The notes below the pieces were generated by a model. It was not told where the DNA came from and made no database searches. It saw only the letters and a list, made by a program, of their open reading frames with translations. Positions 15,891 to 25,251 of a DNA stretch of 64,000 nt are shown here, one piece after another. The translations under genes and the position numbers were made by a program. The stretch comes from Paraburkholderia elongata (GTDB lineage Bacteria > Pseudomonadota > Gammaproteobacteria > Burkholderiales > Burkholderiaceae): NCBI RefSeq assembly GCF_013177735.1, contig NZ_WOEZ01000074.1, positions 106,965 to 170,964 on the forward strand, given 5' to 3'. Each line of letters begins with the position of its first letter. Position 1 is the first letter of the stretch.

Positions 15891-16850
15891 CGCGAGGTAG
15901 GCCGCCGGGTCGACCGGCGCGCCGTTGACCAGCACTTCGAAATGCAGATGCGGGCCGGTGGAGCGGCCGGTCGAGCCGACATCGGCGACATACTGGCGCG
16001 GCAGCACCAGATCGCCGACATGCACGACGATGCGCGACGCGTGGCCGTAACGGGTCACGAGGCCGTTGCCGTGATCGATTTCGACCGCGTTGCCATAGCC
16101 CGATTTCTGGCCGGCGAAGATCACCCGGCCGCCCGCTGCCGCAAGAATCGGCGTGCCGGTTTTGGCGACCAGGTCGATGCCCGGATGGAAACTCAAACGA
16201 TTTGTGAAGGGATCGGTGCGGTTGCCGAACGGCGAGCCGAAGCGCGCGCCGTCGGCGGGCATGCGGCCGGGAAAGGCGGAGTACGCGATCGCGTGGTCGG
16301 CGGTTTGTTGCTCGAGCGCGGATAGCGTCGCGGCGATGCAACCCAGTTGTTGCCGGGTGTGCTCGGCATCGGCATGGCCGGCCGGTTGCGGCATGACATC
16401 CGTAACAGCGACGCGGTGGCAAGGAAGGACCGCCCTCGCCTTCGCCGTCGGTAGCGGACGTGTCGGGTTCAGAGGCGGCGCCCGGCGTAGCTGGGGGGGC
16501 TGTCGTGCCCGGTGCGCGCGGCGCCGGCCGCGGTGTATTCAGACGTGCTTCGAAATCGCGCACGCGCCGACCTGCATCGTCAGGCGCGCGATGCGCGGTT
16601 CGATCTGTGCCACGGACGCGTTCAGCTTGCCGAGTTGATCGATTGCATAGTCGTGCTCGACACGGTTCGCCGCCTGGTCGCCGGAGCCGCCGTGCGCCGG
16701 CCAATGCAGGCCGATCGCGATGCCTGCTGCGAGCGCCAGCGCGGCTGCGCCGAACGCTGTCGCAACCGCGATGGTCAGCGCGGTGCGGCGCGTGACGAAG
16801 CTGACCGAGCCGCTGGAAAGCTGATTGCCGGCGCGAAACACGGAGGACAT
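15880..16850 (-). pseudogene. M23 (LytM-type) peptidase, frameshifted and fused to antisense EAL sequence
   Basis: The N-terminus (MSSVFRAGNQLSSG from ATG 16850, one membrane helix, then HDYAIDQLGKLNASVAQIEP coiled coil) is in one frame up to about 16562. A Pro/Thr-rich linker (RDFEARLNTPRPAPRAPG) is in a second frame, and the peptidase domain (HPGIDLVAKTGTPI, GPHLHFEVLVNGAPVD) is back in the first frame from about 16430. Two compensating indels are therefore needed. After AAYLALFAPV the frame reads into the antisense of the EAL gene as far as 15612. The Zn ligands (HPGID, HLH) are intact, so the ancestor was a cell-wall endopeptidase. The present copy is broken, unless the two indels are sequencing errors. 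Confidence 0.75.
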
Positions 16851-17130
16851 CAGCGGCCCCCGGCACGCGCCGTGCGACGCGTGCAAGGCCGCGCACGGGC
16901 GGCACAACGCACGTTCAGCGTGTTCGGCGTGTTGAACGTGCTGGGCGCGCCCAGCGTGCTGAGCTTGCTAAAGCGGGACCGGAGATCGGCGGACAAGATT
17001 GACTGCATGCGGTATCGACCGGACAACATACCGGTGGCGATAATATACAAAGGGCGCCGATTATCGCCTGGCATCGCGAACCATCATCTCAAATACAAAT
17101 GGCAGAAAATGGCCGCAAGCGAATCCGCAC

Positions 17131-18051
17131 TCAAGCTGACAATGCCGCCTCGTCCGGCGCTATCCGATCAAGCCCTTCCAATGCCCTGAGCCGCGCGACC
17201 AGCCCATCGCCGGCACGCGTCATCGGCATGCGCAACTCGTCGCGTATCAGGCCAAGCGCAGCGAGCAGGGCCTTCAGCGGCGCCGGATTCGGTTCGGCGA
17301 ACAGCGCCTGGATCAGTGGCGCGAGCTCCTGAAAAATACGCCGTCCTTCATCGAGCCGGCCCGCCGATAGCGCGCGATACAGCGCGACGAACCGCTCCGG
17401 CCGCAGATGCGCCGAGGCCGCGATCGCCCCGCTCCCACCCAGACACAGTGTGTTGAAAATGTTGATGTCTTCGCCGGTCAGCACCTGCAAACGGCCGTCG
17501 CGAATCAACGCGAGCGTGGTGTCGAGCGACCCGGCGCAATCCTTCACCGCCTGAATTCGGGGATGCGCGGCGAGCGTCAGAAGCGTGTCGAGTTCGAGCC
17601 GCACGCCGGTTCGATAGGGAATGTCGTACAGCACGACAGGCTTGTCGCTCGCATCGGCAAGCGCCATGAAATGCCCGACGATGCCCGTTTGCGAAGGCCG
17701 GATGTAGTACGGCGCAGCCATCAGCACACCGGCTATCGGCAGTGCGTTCAGTTGCTCGATGCGCTCGCGCATGCTCGCCGTGTGATTGCCCGACACGCCG
17801 ACCAGCACCGGCAGCGCTTGTGCGTCTGCGCCGCGGGCGGCGGCTTGCGCTTCGTCGAGAATCGTCGCCAGTACGGCGTCCTGCTCAGCGGCGTCGAGCG
17901 CGGCCGGCTCGCCGGTCGTGCCGAGCGCGACCAGCCCGGCAATGCCCGCGTCGGCATAGCGGCGCACCAGCGCGCGCAGCGCGGCATGATCCACCTCGCC
18001 GTCGGCGAATGGTGTGATAAGCGGAACCCAGATACCCGAAAAAATAGACAT
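17131..18051 (-). CDS. dapA: dihydrodipicolinate synthase family aldolase (DapA-like)
   Basis: A 306-residue class I aldolase of the DapA/NanA family. It shows the N-terminal VPLITPF strand, the GTTGE pyruvate-carboxylate loop (VALGTTGEPAAL), the catalytic Tyr region VVLYDIPYRTG and the Schiff-base Lys in IQAVKDCAG. The open frame extends 218 codons upstream, but ATG 18051 (MSIFSGIWVPL) is the family start. It lies opposite to pyrB across a 386-nt intergenic region. It is isolated from other lysine genes, so it may be a 4-hydroxy-tetrahydrodipicolinate synthase paralogue or another pyruvate-dependent aldolase. Confidence 0.88.
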   Translation of the reverse strand: MSIFSGIWVPLITPFADGEVDHAALRALVRRYADAGIAGLVALGTTGEPAALDAAEQDAVLATILDEAQAAARGADAQALPVLVGVSGNHTASMRERIEQLNALPIAGVLMAAPYYIRPSQTGIVGHFMALADASDKPVVLYDIPYRTGVRLELDTLLTLAAHPRIQAVKDCAGSLDTTLALIRDGRLQVLTGEDINIFNTLCLGGSGAIAASAHLRPERFVALYRALSAGRLDEGRRIFQELAPLIQALFAEPNPAPLKALLAALGLIRDELRMPMTRAGDGLVARLRALEGLDRIAPDEAALSA

Positions 18052-18137
18052 GTCTTTACCTCGATGACGACCGTATCGATTCCGATCAGCGGTGCGAGGG
18101 AGGAAAAACAGGGAATGCCGCGGGTGGGCGTTGACCG

Positions 18138-18196
18138 GCTGTTCCGTCGCACATCTGACGGAACAGCTGCTCCGGTCAGATGAGCGGCTGTTTTTT
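18138..18196 (+). terminator. overlapping hairpins ending in a T-run (orphan terminator)
   Basis: Stem 1: GCTGTTCCGTC (18138-18148) pairs with GACGGAACAGC (18157-18167). Stem 2: CAGCTGCTC (18164-18172) pairs with GAGCGGCTG (18182-18190, one wobble) and runs straight into TTTTTT (18191-18196). The two stems share bases and exclude each other. It lies on the + strand with no gene upstream on that strand, and upstream of the apparent pyrB promoter. It could end a small RNA starting near 18060-18120. Confidence 0.5.
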
Positions 18197-18359
18197 GGCT
18201 TTGGCGCTAACGCTTGCGACATTCGCGCGCGCGGCCACGACGCTCGCAAAAGCGAGACGTGCGGTGGTTGACGGGCGGAGTCGGAGCGTTTGGCCGGAAT
18301 GCATGAAACGCAGTGTAACCGCGTCCGGCACGAGTTTGCAAAACTCATCGCAAAATTAC

Positions 18360-18387
18360 TTGACTTCTGCGACAGGGAAACTAATAT
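18360..18387 (+). promoter_or_regulatory. sigma70-type promoter of pyrB
   Basis: TTGACT (18360-18365), 16-nt spacer, TAATAT (18382-18387). It is a close match to the consensus, about 50 nt before the pyrB ATG at 18438, with transcription expected to start near 18394. Confidence 0.65.
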
Positions 18388-18437
18388 ACGCAGCGCGTAC
18401 ATATCCGGTACGTAACCCATTCCCGACAGGTGCCCGC

Positions 18438-19730
18438 ATGAGCGTCCCGCAACAAGCCTTCCTACGCGATGCGATGCGTCGCCTGAACATGACCCGCGAG
18501 ACGTTCGCAAGCCGCATCGGCGTATCGCGCCGCGCGCTCGACACATGGCTGCTGCCGGACGATTCGCAGGAATCGCGGGCCATGCCGGAGATCGTGGAGC
18601 GTTTCGTGTCGGAAATCGTGGTGCATGGCGAGCCGGGTGAAAAGCATACGCAAAGCGTAGACTCGCAGTCGCTGGCGAGCCAGATGCTGTTCGAGGGCAA
18701 GCCACAACTGCTGTCGGTCGATCAGTTCTCGCGCGACTCGGTCGAGGCGCTGTTCCGCGTCGCCGACATCATGCAGCCGATCGCGCGGCGCCGGAAAATC
18801 TCCCGCGTACTCGAAGGCGCCGTGCTCGGCAACCTGTTTTTCGAGGCCAGCACGCGGACTCGCGTGAGTTTCGGCGCGGCATTCTGCCGGCTCGGCGGCT
18901 CGGTGTGCGACACCACCGGCTTCACGTTTTCGTCGATGGCAAAGGGCGAGTCGATCTACGACACCAGCCGCGTGATGAGCGGCTATGTGGATGCGCTGGT
19001 GATCCGCCATCCGGAGCAAGGCTCGGTGGCCGAATTCGCGCGCGCCACCAACGTGCCGGTGATCAACGGCGGCGACGGCCCGGGCGAACACCCGAGCCAG
19101 GCGCTGCTCGACCTGTACACGATCCAGCGCGAATTCTCGCGGCTCGGCAAGATCGTCGACGGTGCGCATATCGCGCTGGTCGGCGACCTGAAATATGGCC
19201 GCACGGTGCATTCGCTGGTCAAGCTGCTGGCGCTGTATCGCGGCATCAAGTTCACGCTGATCTCGCCGCCCATGCTTGAAATGCCGAGCTACATCATCGA
19301 GCAGATCTCGCGCAACGACCACGTGATCGAGCAAACCAACGATCTGCCCGCCGGGCTGCGCGGCGCCGACGTGGTGTACGCCACGCGCATCCAGAAAGAG
19401 CGCTTCACCGACGAATCGTTCGAAGGCTATACGCCGGATTTCCAGATCAATCAGGCGCTGATGGATAGCGTATGCGGCCCCGACACGCTGATCATGCACC
19501 CGCTGCCGCGCGACAGCCGGCCGGGCGCGAACGATCTGAGCGTCGATCTGAATCATGATTCGCGGCTGGCGATTTTCCGGCAAACCGATAACGGCATTCC
19601 AGTGCGGATGGCGATTTTCGCGGTGCTGCTGGGTGTCGAAAAACTGGTCCAGCATTCGATGCGCGACGCCGCGTGGCGCCCGCCCGTTTATCTCGGTCCG
19701 GACGATGCGGTGTTTCACGGCATCGATTGA
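18438..19730 (+). CDS. pyrB: aspartate carbamoyltransferase with N-terminal HTH extension
   Basis: A 430-residue enzyme of pyrimidine synthesis (carbamoyl phosphate + aspartate to carbamoyl-aspartate). Residues about 5-45 (LRDAMRRLNMTRETFASRIG, VSRRALDTWLLPDDSQ) form a Cro/XRE-like helix-turn-helix not found in standard PyrB (~310 residues). The catalytic core follows: EASTRTRVSFG phosphate loop, GEHPSQALLDLYTI, and MHPLPRDSRPG. The start ATG 18438 follows a good promoter; the open frame runs 86 codons further upstream without coding character. This HTH-bearing form is known from Burkholderiales genomes as far as I recall. Whether the HTH binds DNA is open. Confidence 0.9.
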   Translation: MSVPQQAFLRDAMRRLNMTRETFASRIGVSRRALDTWLLPDDSQESRAMPEIVERFVSEIVVHGEPGEKHTQSVDSQSLASQMLFEGKPQLLSVDQFSRDSVEALFRVADIMQPIARRRKISRVLEGAVLGNLFFEASTRTRVSFGAAFCRLGGSVCDTTGFTFSSMAKGESIYDTSRVMSGYVDALVIRHPEQGSVAEFARATNVPVINGGDGPGEHPSQALLDLYTIQREFSRLGKIVDGAHIALVGDLKYGRTVHSLVKLLALYRGIKFTLISPPMLEMPSYIIEQISRNDHVIEQTNDLPAGLRGADVVYATRIQKERFTDESFEGYTPDFQINQALMDSVCGPDTLIMHPLPRDSRPGANDLSVDLNHDSRLAIFRQTDNGIPVRMAIFAVLLGVEKLVQHSMRDAAWRPPVYLGPDDAVFHGID

Positions 19731-19755
19731 TTGAGCGACCACGATTCGCTCATGC

Positions 19756-19793
19756 AAAGCGGCCTTGCTGTGAATCAGCAAGGCCGCTTTTTT
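19756..19793. terminator. strong bidirectional terminator after pyrB
   Basis: AAAGCGGCCTTGCTG and CAGCAAGGCCGCTTT form a perfect 15-bp stem around TGAAT, with T-runs on both strands. It lies between the convergent pyrB and MDR-oxidoreductase genes and can serve both. Confidence 0.92.
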
Positions 19794-19821
19794 ACGCTGC
19801 CGCGATCGAGCCGTTACACGC

Positions 19822-20910
19822 TCACCCCCACGCTTGCGGCGACTTGCCTTCCACGACCGTGCATTGCAGACCCGACATGCGGCCAGCCGCGTCGATGGCC
19901 GACTCCAGTTCAGCAAACGGATACGACTTCAACTCGACCGAATCGAGCGGAATCAGCCCCGACGCCACCAGCGAAACCAGCGCGAGATAGTCGGCGCGCG
20001 TGTACATGAAGTGGCCGATCAATTCCCAGTTGTTCAGCAACATCTCCCTGTACGTAATCGGCAAGTCCACTTGCATGCTACCCATCAGCAGGAGCCGCCC
20101 GCCGCGGCGCAGGCTGCGCAATGCGACCAGGGTCGCGTTAGCGTCGGTGGCCTGGCCGACCATGTCGAACGCGAGGTCCACGCCGCCACCGCTTGCGGCA
20201 CGAATCGCCGCTATGTCTTGCGCGGCGTCGCCGCTCAGCACGACGGGGACCACGCGCCCGCGCCCGTGCTCGGCCAGCGCTTGCAGCGGTTCCAGACGCC
20301 GACCGAGCGCGACGACCTTGCTCGCGCCGAGCGCCAGCGCCGCGAGTACGGCCGCCGAGCCGAAGTAACCGCTCGCGCCGTTGACCACCACCGTTTCGCC
20401 CGCCGACAGACGGCCGCGTCGCAAGCCGCCGAGCGGCACCGAGAATTTGCCCAGCACCGCGAGACGCGCGGCATCGATCTCGTCCAGACCGTCCAGTGCG
20501 ATGAGCGTCGAGGCCGGGAATTCGGCCACTTCGCGCAACGTACCGTGCGGAAACTCAGCCAGCAGCGCACCACTGTCGGCGCTGATGCCGGTGAGCCCTA
20601 AAAGCGCCTGCGCGGGCTCACGCACCGTTTCGTCGGCAATCCAGTACGGATTCACGGCGACCCGTTGCCCGGCGCGAAATGCCACCACGCCCTCGCCGAC
20701 CGCGACGATCCGGCCAACACCATTGGTGCCGGGCGAAAACGGTCCCGGCGGGTATGCGTACGGCAACTTCCCGTCGACATAGTCGCGCGTGTAACTCAGC
20801 AACGGTACCGCCTCCATCCGTACCAGCACGGCATTACGGCGCGGCTGCGGCTGTGCTACGTCGCGCAAGGCCAAAGGCTTGCCGGGTTCATCGAGCATCC
20901 AGGCTTTCAT
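19822..20910 (-). CDS. zinc-type alcohol dehydrogenase/quinone oxidoreductase (MDR family)
   Basis: A 362-residue medium-chain dehydrogenase/reductase with an N-terminal GroES-like domain (MKAWMLDEPGKPLALRDV; PFSPGTNGVGRIVAVGEGV) and a Rossmann NAD(P) domain with VVVNGASGYFGSAAVLAAL. The usual catalytic-zinc Cys/His set of alcohol dehydrogenases is not apparent, so a zinc-independent, quinone-oxidoreductase-like reductase is more likely. It is divergent from a LysR regulator 75 nt away, which probably controls it. Substrate unknown. Confidence 0.85.
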   Translation of the reverse strand: MKAWMLDEPGKPLALRDVAQPQPRRNAVLVRMEAVPLLSYTRDYVDGKLPYAYPPGPFSPGTNGVGRIVAVGEGVVAFRAGQRVAVNPYWIADETVREPAQALLGLTGISADSGALLAEFPHGTLREVAEFPASTLIALDGLDEIDAARLAVLGKFSVPLGGLRRGRLSAGETVVVNGASGYFGSAAVLAALALGASKVVALGRRLEPLQALAEHGRGRVVPVVLSGDAAQDIAAIRAASGGGVDLAFDMVGQATDANATLVALRSLRRGGRLLLMGSMQVDLPITYREMLLNNWELIGHFMYTRADYLALVSLVASGLIPLDSVELKSYPFAELESAIDAAGRMSGLQCTVVEGKSPQAWG

Positions 20911-20985
20911 TTCGGTCTTCCTTCAGTTCGTTTCGGTGCTTGAACTGTAGAAGCGCGGTACGTATTCTAGAAATCAATTGCTCAT

Positions 20986-21912
20986 ATGCGACCTATCAAC
21001 ATGATTGATCTACGCGGCATCGATTTGAATCTGCTGGTTTCACTCGACGCGCTGCTCGCCGAGTCGAACGTTACGCGTGCGGCCGAGCGGCTGCATCTGA
21101 CGCAACCGGCCGTCTCCACGCAACTCGCGCGCTTGCGGCAGATCTTCGGCGATCCGCTGCTGCTGCCCTCCGAAACCGGCCGCGGCATGACACGCACGGC
21201 CCGGGCGCTGGAGTTGATGACGCCGCTGCATGCAGCGTTGAAGAATCTCGAAGCAGTGGTGCGCCACCGACCTGCGTTCGATCCCTTGACCGACACGCGG
21301 CGCTTCGTGATCGCCGCGCATGACAACGCCACCGTGGTGCTCGGCATGCGCCTGATGGAGCGCTTGCCGGCATTGGCTGGGCCGGGTGTGCGCGTGGCGT
21401 TCGTGATCGGCGATCAGCCCACCGCCGCGTCGCGGCTCGAAAGCGGCGAGATCGACCTGCTGCTCGGTTCCGACCGGATGATTCCGCCGTCGATGAAAGC
21501 CCGCAAGCTCTACGACGAGCATTTCGTGTTCGTGCAGCGCAAGGGCCACCCGCGCGGCACCGCCCCGCTCGATCTCGACACCTACTGCGCGCTCGATCAC
21601 GTTCTGGTGTCGACCAGCGGCGGCAGTTTTCACGGCTTCATGGACGAGCATCTCGACGAACTCGGCCGCGAGCGGCGCGTCGCGCTGTCGGTCCAGCACT
21701 TCACGTTGGTGCCGGAGTTGCTGTCGAATACCGACTATGTTTCGACCCTGCCATCGCGCTTCGCGGCACGCTACGCCGACCGGCTCGACACCTTTGCGCT
21801 GCCGTTCGACGCGCGCGGCTTCACGTTGTACGCCGGGTGGCATCCGCGCAACCAGGCCGATCCGGCACTCGTGTGGCTGCGGGAGGCGCTGGCCGAACTG
21901 GCGGCACGGTAG
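20986..21912 (+). CDS. LysR-family transcriptional regulator
   Basis: A 308-residue LTTR. The HTH is in LNLLVSLDALLAESNVTRAA / RLHLTQPAVSTQLARLR, followed by a NodD-like effector domain (RRFVIAAHDNATVVLGMRL). An alternative start is ATG 21001 (MIDLRGIDLNLL), which is more family-like and five codons shorter. It is divergently transcribed from the MDR oxidoreductase, the usual arrangement for a regulator and its target. Ligand unknown. Confidence 0.88.
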   Translation: MRPINMIDLRGIDLNLLVSLDALLAESNVTRAAERLHLTQPAVSTQLARLRQIFGDPLLLPSETGRGMTRTARALELMTPLHAALKNLEAVVRHRPAFDPLTDTRRFVIAAHDNATVVLGMRLMERLPALAGPGVRVAFVIGDQPTAASRLESGEIDLLLGSDRMIPPSMKARKLYDEHFVFVQRKGHPRGTAPLDLDTYCALDHVLVSTSGGSFHGFMDEHLDELGRERRVALSVQHFTLVPELLSNTDYVSTLPSRFAARYADRLDTFALPFDARGFTLYAGWHPRNQADPALVWLREALAELAAR

Positions 21913-22244
21913 GACATCGAGCGAGGCACGGCCTGCCGTTCGATCAGAAAGGAAGCATCACGCGCTGCAAGAGCCTCTCGCGCGACGGGCGCACAGTCAC
22001 CACCATGCCTCTGCAGCCTCAAAATCCACGTATTTCGCATCCATCTCCGTCCATCAACCCGCCAATTCCAGGCGGCGGCTCACGCACTCAACCCCACGTT
22101 CCGAGATTTTTTGTTGAGAACGCTTCTCAATTGCAAACATGTTGCATAGAATGCATGCCGCAAACACTTTGTAATAAACATGGAATATCCGGGTAAGGAA
22201 CGCGTTACCTGCCCGGCCACCAGCACTCAACGACGGGGATAAAA
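21913..22244. other. intergenic region before the siderophore receptor
   Basis: Some 330 nt between the LysR gene and the TonB receptor. It holds the Fur-box-like palindrome at 22114-22130 and presumably the receptor promoter. No other gene seen. Confidence 0.5.
22114..22130. promoter_or_regulatory. Fur-box-like palindrome
   Basis: TTGAGAACGCTTCTCAA is a perfect inverted repeat (7-3-7) resembling the GAGAATCATTCTC half of beta/gamma-proteobacterial Fur boxes. It lies 115 nt upstream of a catecholate-siderophore receptor. Iron repression through Fur is the natural reading. Confidence 0.65.
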
Positions 22245-24494
22245 ATGAAGTTGCGGTCCGACGAACCGAAGCTCGGCAAAATCAGCACGACGCTGTGCAG
22301 CATGTTGGCGGCAGGTCCCGCTCTCGCGCAGGGCACGGTCGGCACGGCGCCGCCCGACAAGGAAAGCCAGCTTGCGCCGATCGCCGTGCAAGGCCAGCCG
22401 GACGACGGCTTCAAAACCGACCACTCAGCGTCGGTCAAATTCACGGCGCCGCTGGTCGATACGCCGAAGTCGGTGACCGTGATTCCGCAGGAGTTGATCA
22501 AGAGCACGGGCGCCTCGACGCTGACTGAAGCGCTGCGCACGGTACCGGGCATCACGTTCGGTGCTGGCGAAGGCGGTAATCCGCTCGGCGACCGGCCGTT
22601 CATTCGCGGCTACGACGCGCAGGGCAGCACCTTCGTCGACGGCATGCGCGACATCGGTGCGACCACGCGTGAAGTGTTCAACATCGAAAGCGTGGAAGTG
22701 ACCAAGGGTTCGGACGGCGCGTACGGCGGCCGCGGCGGCGCGGGCGGCAGCATCAACCTGATCACCAAGACCCCGCATCTGGGCAATTCCGCCGACGGCA
22801 GCGCGGGCCTCGGCACCGACCGCTACCGCCGCTTCACTGCGGACGGCAACTGGCAAATGGCCGATCACGCAGCCTTCCGCCTGAACGTGATGAGCCACAA
22901 CAACGACGTGGCCGGCCGCGATGCAGTCAACAACGAGCGCTGGGGCATCGCGCCGTCGTTCACCTACGGTCTCGGCACGCCGACCCGCGTCACGGCGAGC
23001 TACTACCACCTCTCGACCGACGACCTGCCTGACAGCGGTATTCCGTACTTCTACACAACCACCAACAAGCCGGCCAACGTCGACACGATCTATGCGGCCA
23101 AGGTGGACCGCCACAACTTTTACGGCCTGATCGACCGCGATTTCCGCAAGACGACCTCAGACGTCGGCACGGTGCGCATCGAACACGACATCAACAGCAA
23201 TCTGACGATCCGCAACACCACGCGTTATACGAAGTCCACCCAGGACTACATCTGGACGCAGCCGGACGACAGCCAGGGCAACGTCGTCAACGGCATGGTG
23301 TGGCGCCGCGCGAATACCCGCGCCAGCGACGTCTACAGCCTCGCGAACCAGACCGAACTGTTCGGCGAATTCAAGACCGGTTTCCTGAAGCACAGCTTCA
23401 CGACCGGCCTCGAAGTGTCGCGCGAAACCAGCGTGAACGATTCGTACGCCGTGGCCGCAGCCACCGGTGCGATCTGCAAAACCAAGGGTATCGGCGCGGC
23501 GTCGGGCTATAACTGCACGAGCCTGTGGTCACCGAATCCGAACGACCCGTGGGCCGGTTCGGTTAGCAAAGCGAACGATCCGAGCGAGCAGCGCACTACC
23601 ACCAAATCGCTGTATGCGTTCGATACGATCGAACTCACGAAGCGCTGGCAGGCCAACGTCGGCTTGCGCGTCGACGATTACTCGACCGATTTCCGCAACA
23701 CGGTGGCCAACGGCGGCAAGCGCACCTCGCGCGACGACACGTTGTTCAACTACCAGCTCGGCCTCGTCTTCAAACCGGCTTCCAACGGCAGCGTGTATGC
23801 GTCGATCGCGACGTCGTCGACGCCGGCCGGCGCGCTGCTCGGCCAGGGCAGCGAAACGCAATCGTTGACGCCGGGCCGTGGCGGTGTCGGTGCGAACGCG
23901 GATCAGCTCGCCCCGGAAAAGAACCGCAGCATCGAACTCGGCACCAAGTGGAATGTGCTGAACAACCACCTCTCGCTGACGGGCGCGCTGTTCCAGATCG
24001 ACACGACGAACGCGCGCGTCACGCTGCCGAACAACGAATACGCGATGGTCGGTAACAAGCGCGTGCAAGGCTTCGAATTCGGCGTAGCCGGTCAGTTGAC
24101 GAACAAGTGGCAGGTGTTCGGCGGCTACACCTACATGAAGAGCCAGTTGCGCGACAACGGCAAGACCACCTCGGATAACGGCCACCAGTTCCCGAACACA
24201 CCGAAGAACAGCATCAGCCTGTGGACCAACTACGACGCGCTGCCGAAGTTCACGATCGGTGGCGGCGCGTTCTACATGTCGCAGGTGTACGGCGACACGG
24301 CGAATCTGCGTGCGGTGCCCTCGTACTGGCGCTTCGACGGCATGGCAACGTACCGGATCAACAAGAAGGTCGATCTGCAACTGAACGTGCAGAACATCTT
24401 CAACCGGACGTATTACGACCAGGCGTATCCGGCGCACTACGCGTCGATCGCAGCCGGCCGCACTGCCTTCCTGACGCTCAACGCGCATTACTAA
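22245..24494 (+). CDS. fiu: TonB-dependent catecholate siderophore receptor (Fiu/PiuA type)
   Basis: A 749-residue outer-membrane receptor. After a short export signal (STTLCSMLAAGPALAQ) comes a plug domain with LVDTPKSVTVIPQELIKSTG, LRTVPGITFGAGEGGNPLGD and IRGYDAQGSTFVDGMRDIG. A 22-strand barrel follows, ending in the aromatic C-terminal strand GRTAFLTLNAHY. The Fiu/PiuA subgroup takes up monocatechol-type siderophores. Downstream lie a Sel1 protein and the PiuC/YbiX dioxygenase, the known companion of this receptor type. A Fur-box-like site precedes it. The symbol is assigned by family and neighbourhood. Confidence 0.9.
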   Translation: MKLRSDEPKLGKISTTLCSMLAAGPALAQGTVGTAPPDKESQLAPIAVQGQPDDGFKTDHSASVKFTAPLVDTPKSVTVIPQELIKSTGASTLTEALRTVPGITFGAGEGGNPLGDRPFIRGYDAQGSTFVDGMRDIGATTREVFNIESVEVTKGSDGAYGGRGGAGGSINLITKTPHLGNSADGSAGLGTDRYRRFTADGNWQMADHAAFRLNVMSHNNDVAGRDAVNNERWGIAPSFTYGLGTPTRVTASYYHLSTDDLPDSGIPYFYTTTNKPANVDTIYAAKVDRHNFYGLIDRDFRKTTSDVGTVRIEHDINSNLTIRNTTRYTKSTQDYIWTQPDDSQGNVVNGMVWRRANTRASDVYSLANQTELFGEFKTGFLKHSFTTGLEVSRETSVNDSYAVAAATGAICKTKGIGAASGYNCTSLWSPNPNDPWAGSVSKANDPSEQRTTTKSLYAFDTIELTKRWQANVGLRVDDYSTDFRNTVANGGKRTSRDDTLFNYQLGLVFKPASNGSVYASIATSSTPAGALLGQGSETQSLTPGRGGVGANADQLAPEKNRSIELGTKWNVLNNHLSLTGALFQIDTTNARVTLPNNEYAMVGNKRVQGFEFGVAGQLTNKWQVFGGYTYMKSQLRDNGKTTSDNGHQFPNTPKNSISLWTNYDALPKFTIGGGAFYMSQVYGDTANLRAVPSYWRFDGMATYRINKKVDLQLNVQNIFNRTYYDQAYPAHYASIAAGRTAFLTLNAHY

Positions 24495-24501
24495 GCACGG
24501 C

Positions 24502-25251
24502 ATGATGGAACAGGTGACGCTGAAGGCGCTGGCGAGCGTGTCGCATGACGAGCTCGCCGCGATTCTCTCCGGGCCGCCCGCCAAAGCCGCCGCGTGGGTG
24601 GCCGCAGCCGCGCATAACGGCATCGTCGAAGCCCAGGCGGTGTACGGCCAGTATCTGCTCGACGGTCACGGCGTAGAGCGCAATGCCGAAGAAGCGTTGA
24701 CGTGGTTCAAGCACGCGGCCCGCCAGGATCATCCGATGGCGATGAACATGCTGGGCCGATGCTACGAACACGGTTGGGGAACCACCGCGTGCGCGCCGGT
24801 CGCGGTCTACTGGTACCGGCTCGCGGCACGGGCGGGACTCGACTGGGGCATGTACAACTATGCGTCGGCGTTGGCACTCGGCAATGGTGTGGAATGCGAT
24901 CGTGCGCAGGCTCTGCAGTGGTTTCGGCGCGCCGCCGAAATGGGTCACGCGAAGTCGCTCAACTTTATCGGCAGCTTTTACGAGGACGGCTGGGAAGTCG
25001 ATGCAGACGCAAGCATCGCACTCGACTATTACCGGCGCGCAGCGGTGGGCGGTGACTTCCGCGGCCAGTTCAACTATGCGAGGCTACTGGCCGGGCGCGG
25101 CGAGATCGACGCCGCGTTGACGTGGTTGCGGCGCGTGCCGCTGACGGCTACGGCGGCGTTCGTCGAGAAAATGAGGGCGTGGCTAGCCGCTTCGCCGGTT
25201 GGTGCATTTCGTGCACTGGCTGAAGACGTCAATGAAGAGTCGCGCGCATGA
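24502..25251 (+). CDS. Sel1-repeat (TPR-like) protein
   Basis: A 249-residue protein of Sel1-like repeats, about 36 residues each: [66 protein letters not shown]. No signal peptide is evident, so probably cytoplasmic. It starts 7 nt after the receptor stop, and its own stop overlaps the next ATG (ATGA), so it is translated as part of a receptor-Sel1-dioxygenase operon. Such a gene often sits between fiu and piuC in Burkholderia-type loci; its biochemical role is unknown. Confidence 0.88.
   Translation: MMEQVTLKALASVSHDELAAILSGPPAKAAAWVAAAAHNGIVEAQAVYGQYLLDGHGVERNAEEALTWFKHAARQDHPMAMNMLGRCYEHGWGTTACAPVAVYWYRLAARAGLDWGMYNYASALALGNGVECDRAQALQWFRRAAEMGHAKSLNFIGSFYEDGWEVDADASIALDYYRRAAVGGDFRGQFNYARLLAGRGEIDAALTWLRRVPLTATAAFVEKMRAWLAASPVGAFRALAEDVNEESRA

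Noticed and set aside
18138..18196. Attenuator controlling pyrB
   Set aside because: A near-consensus promoter (18360-18387) lies downstream of the hairpins, so the leader would not include them; kept instead as an orphan terminator.
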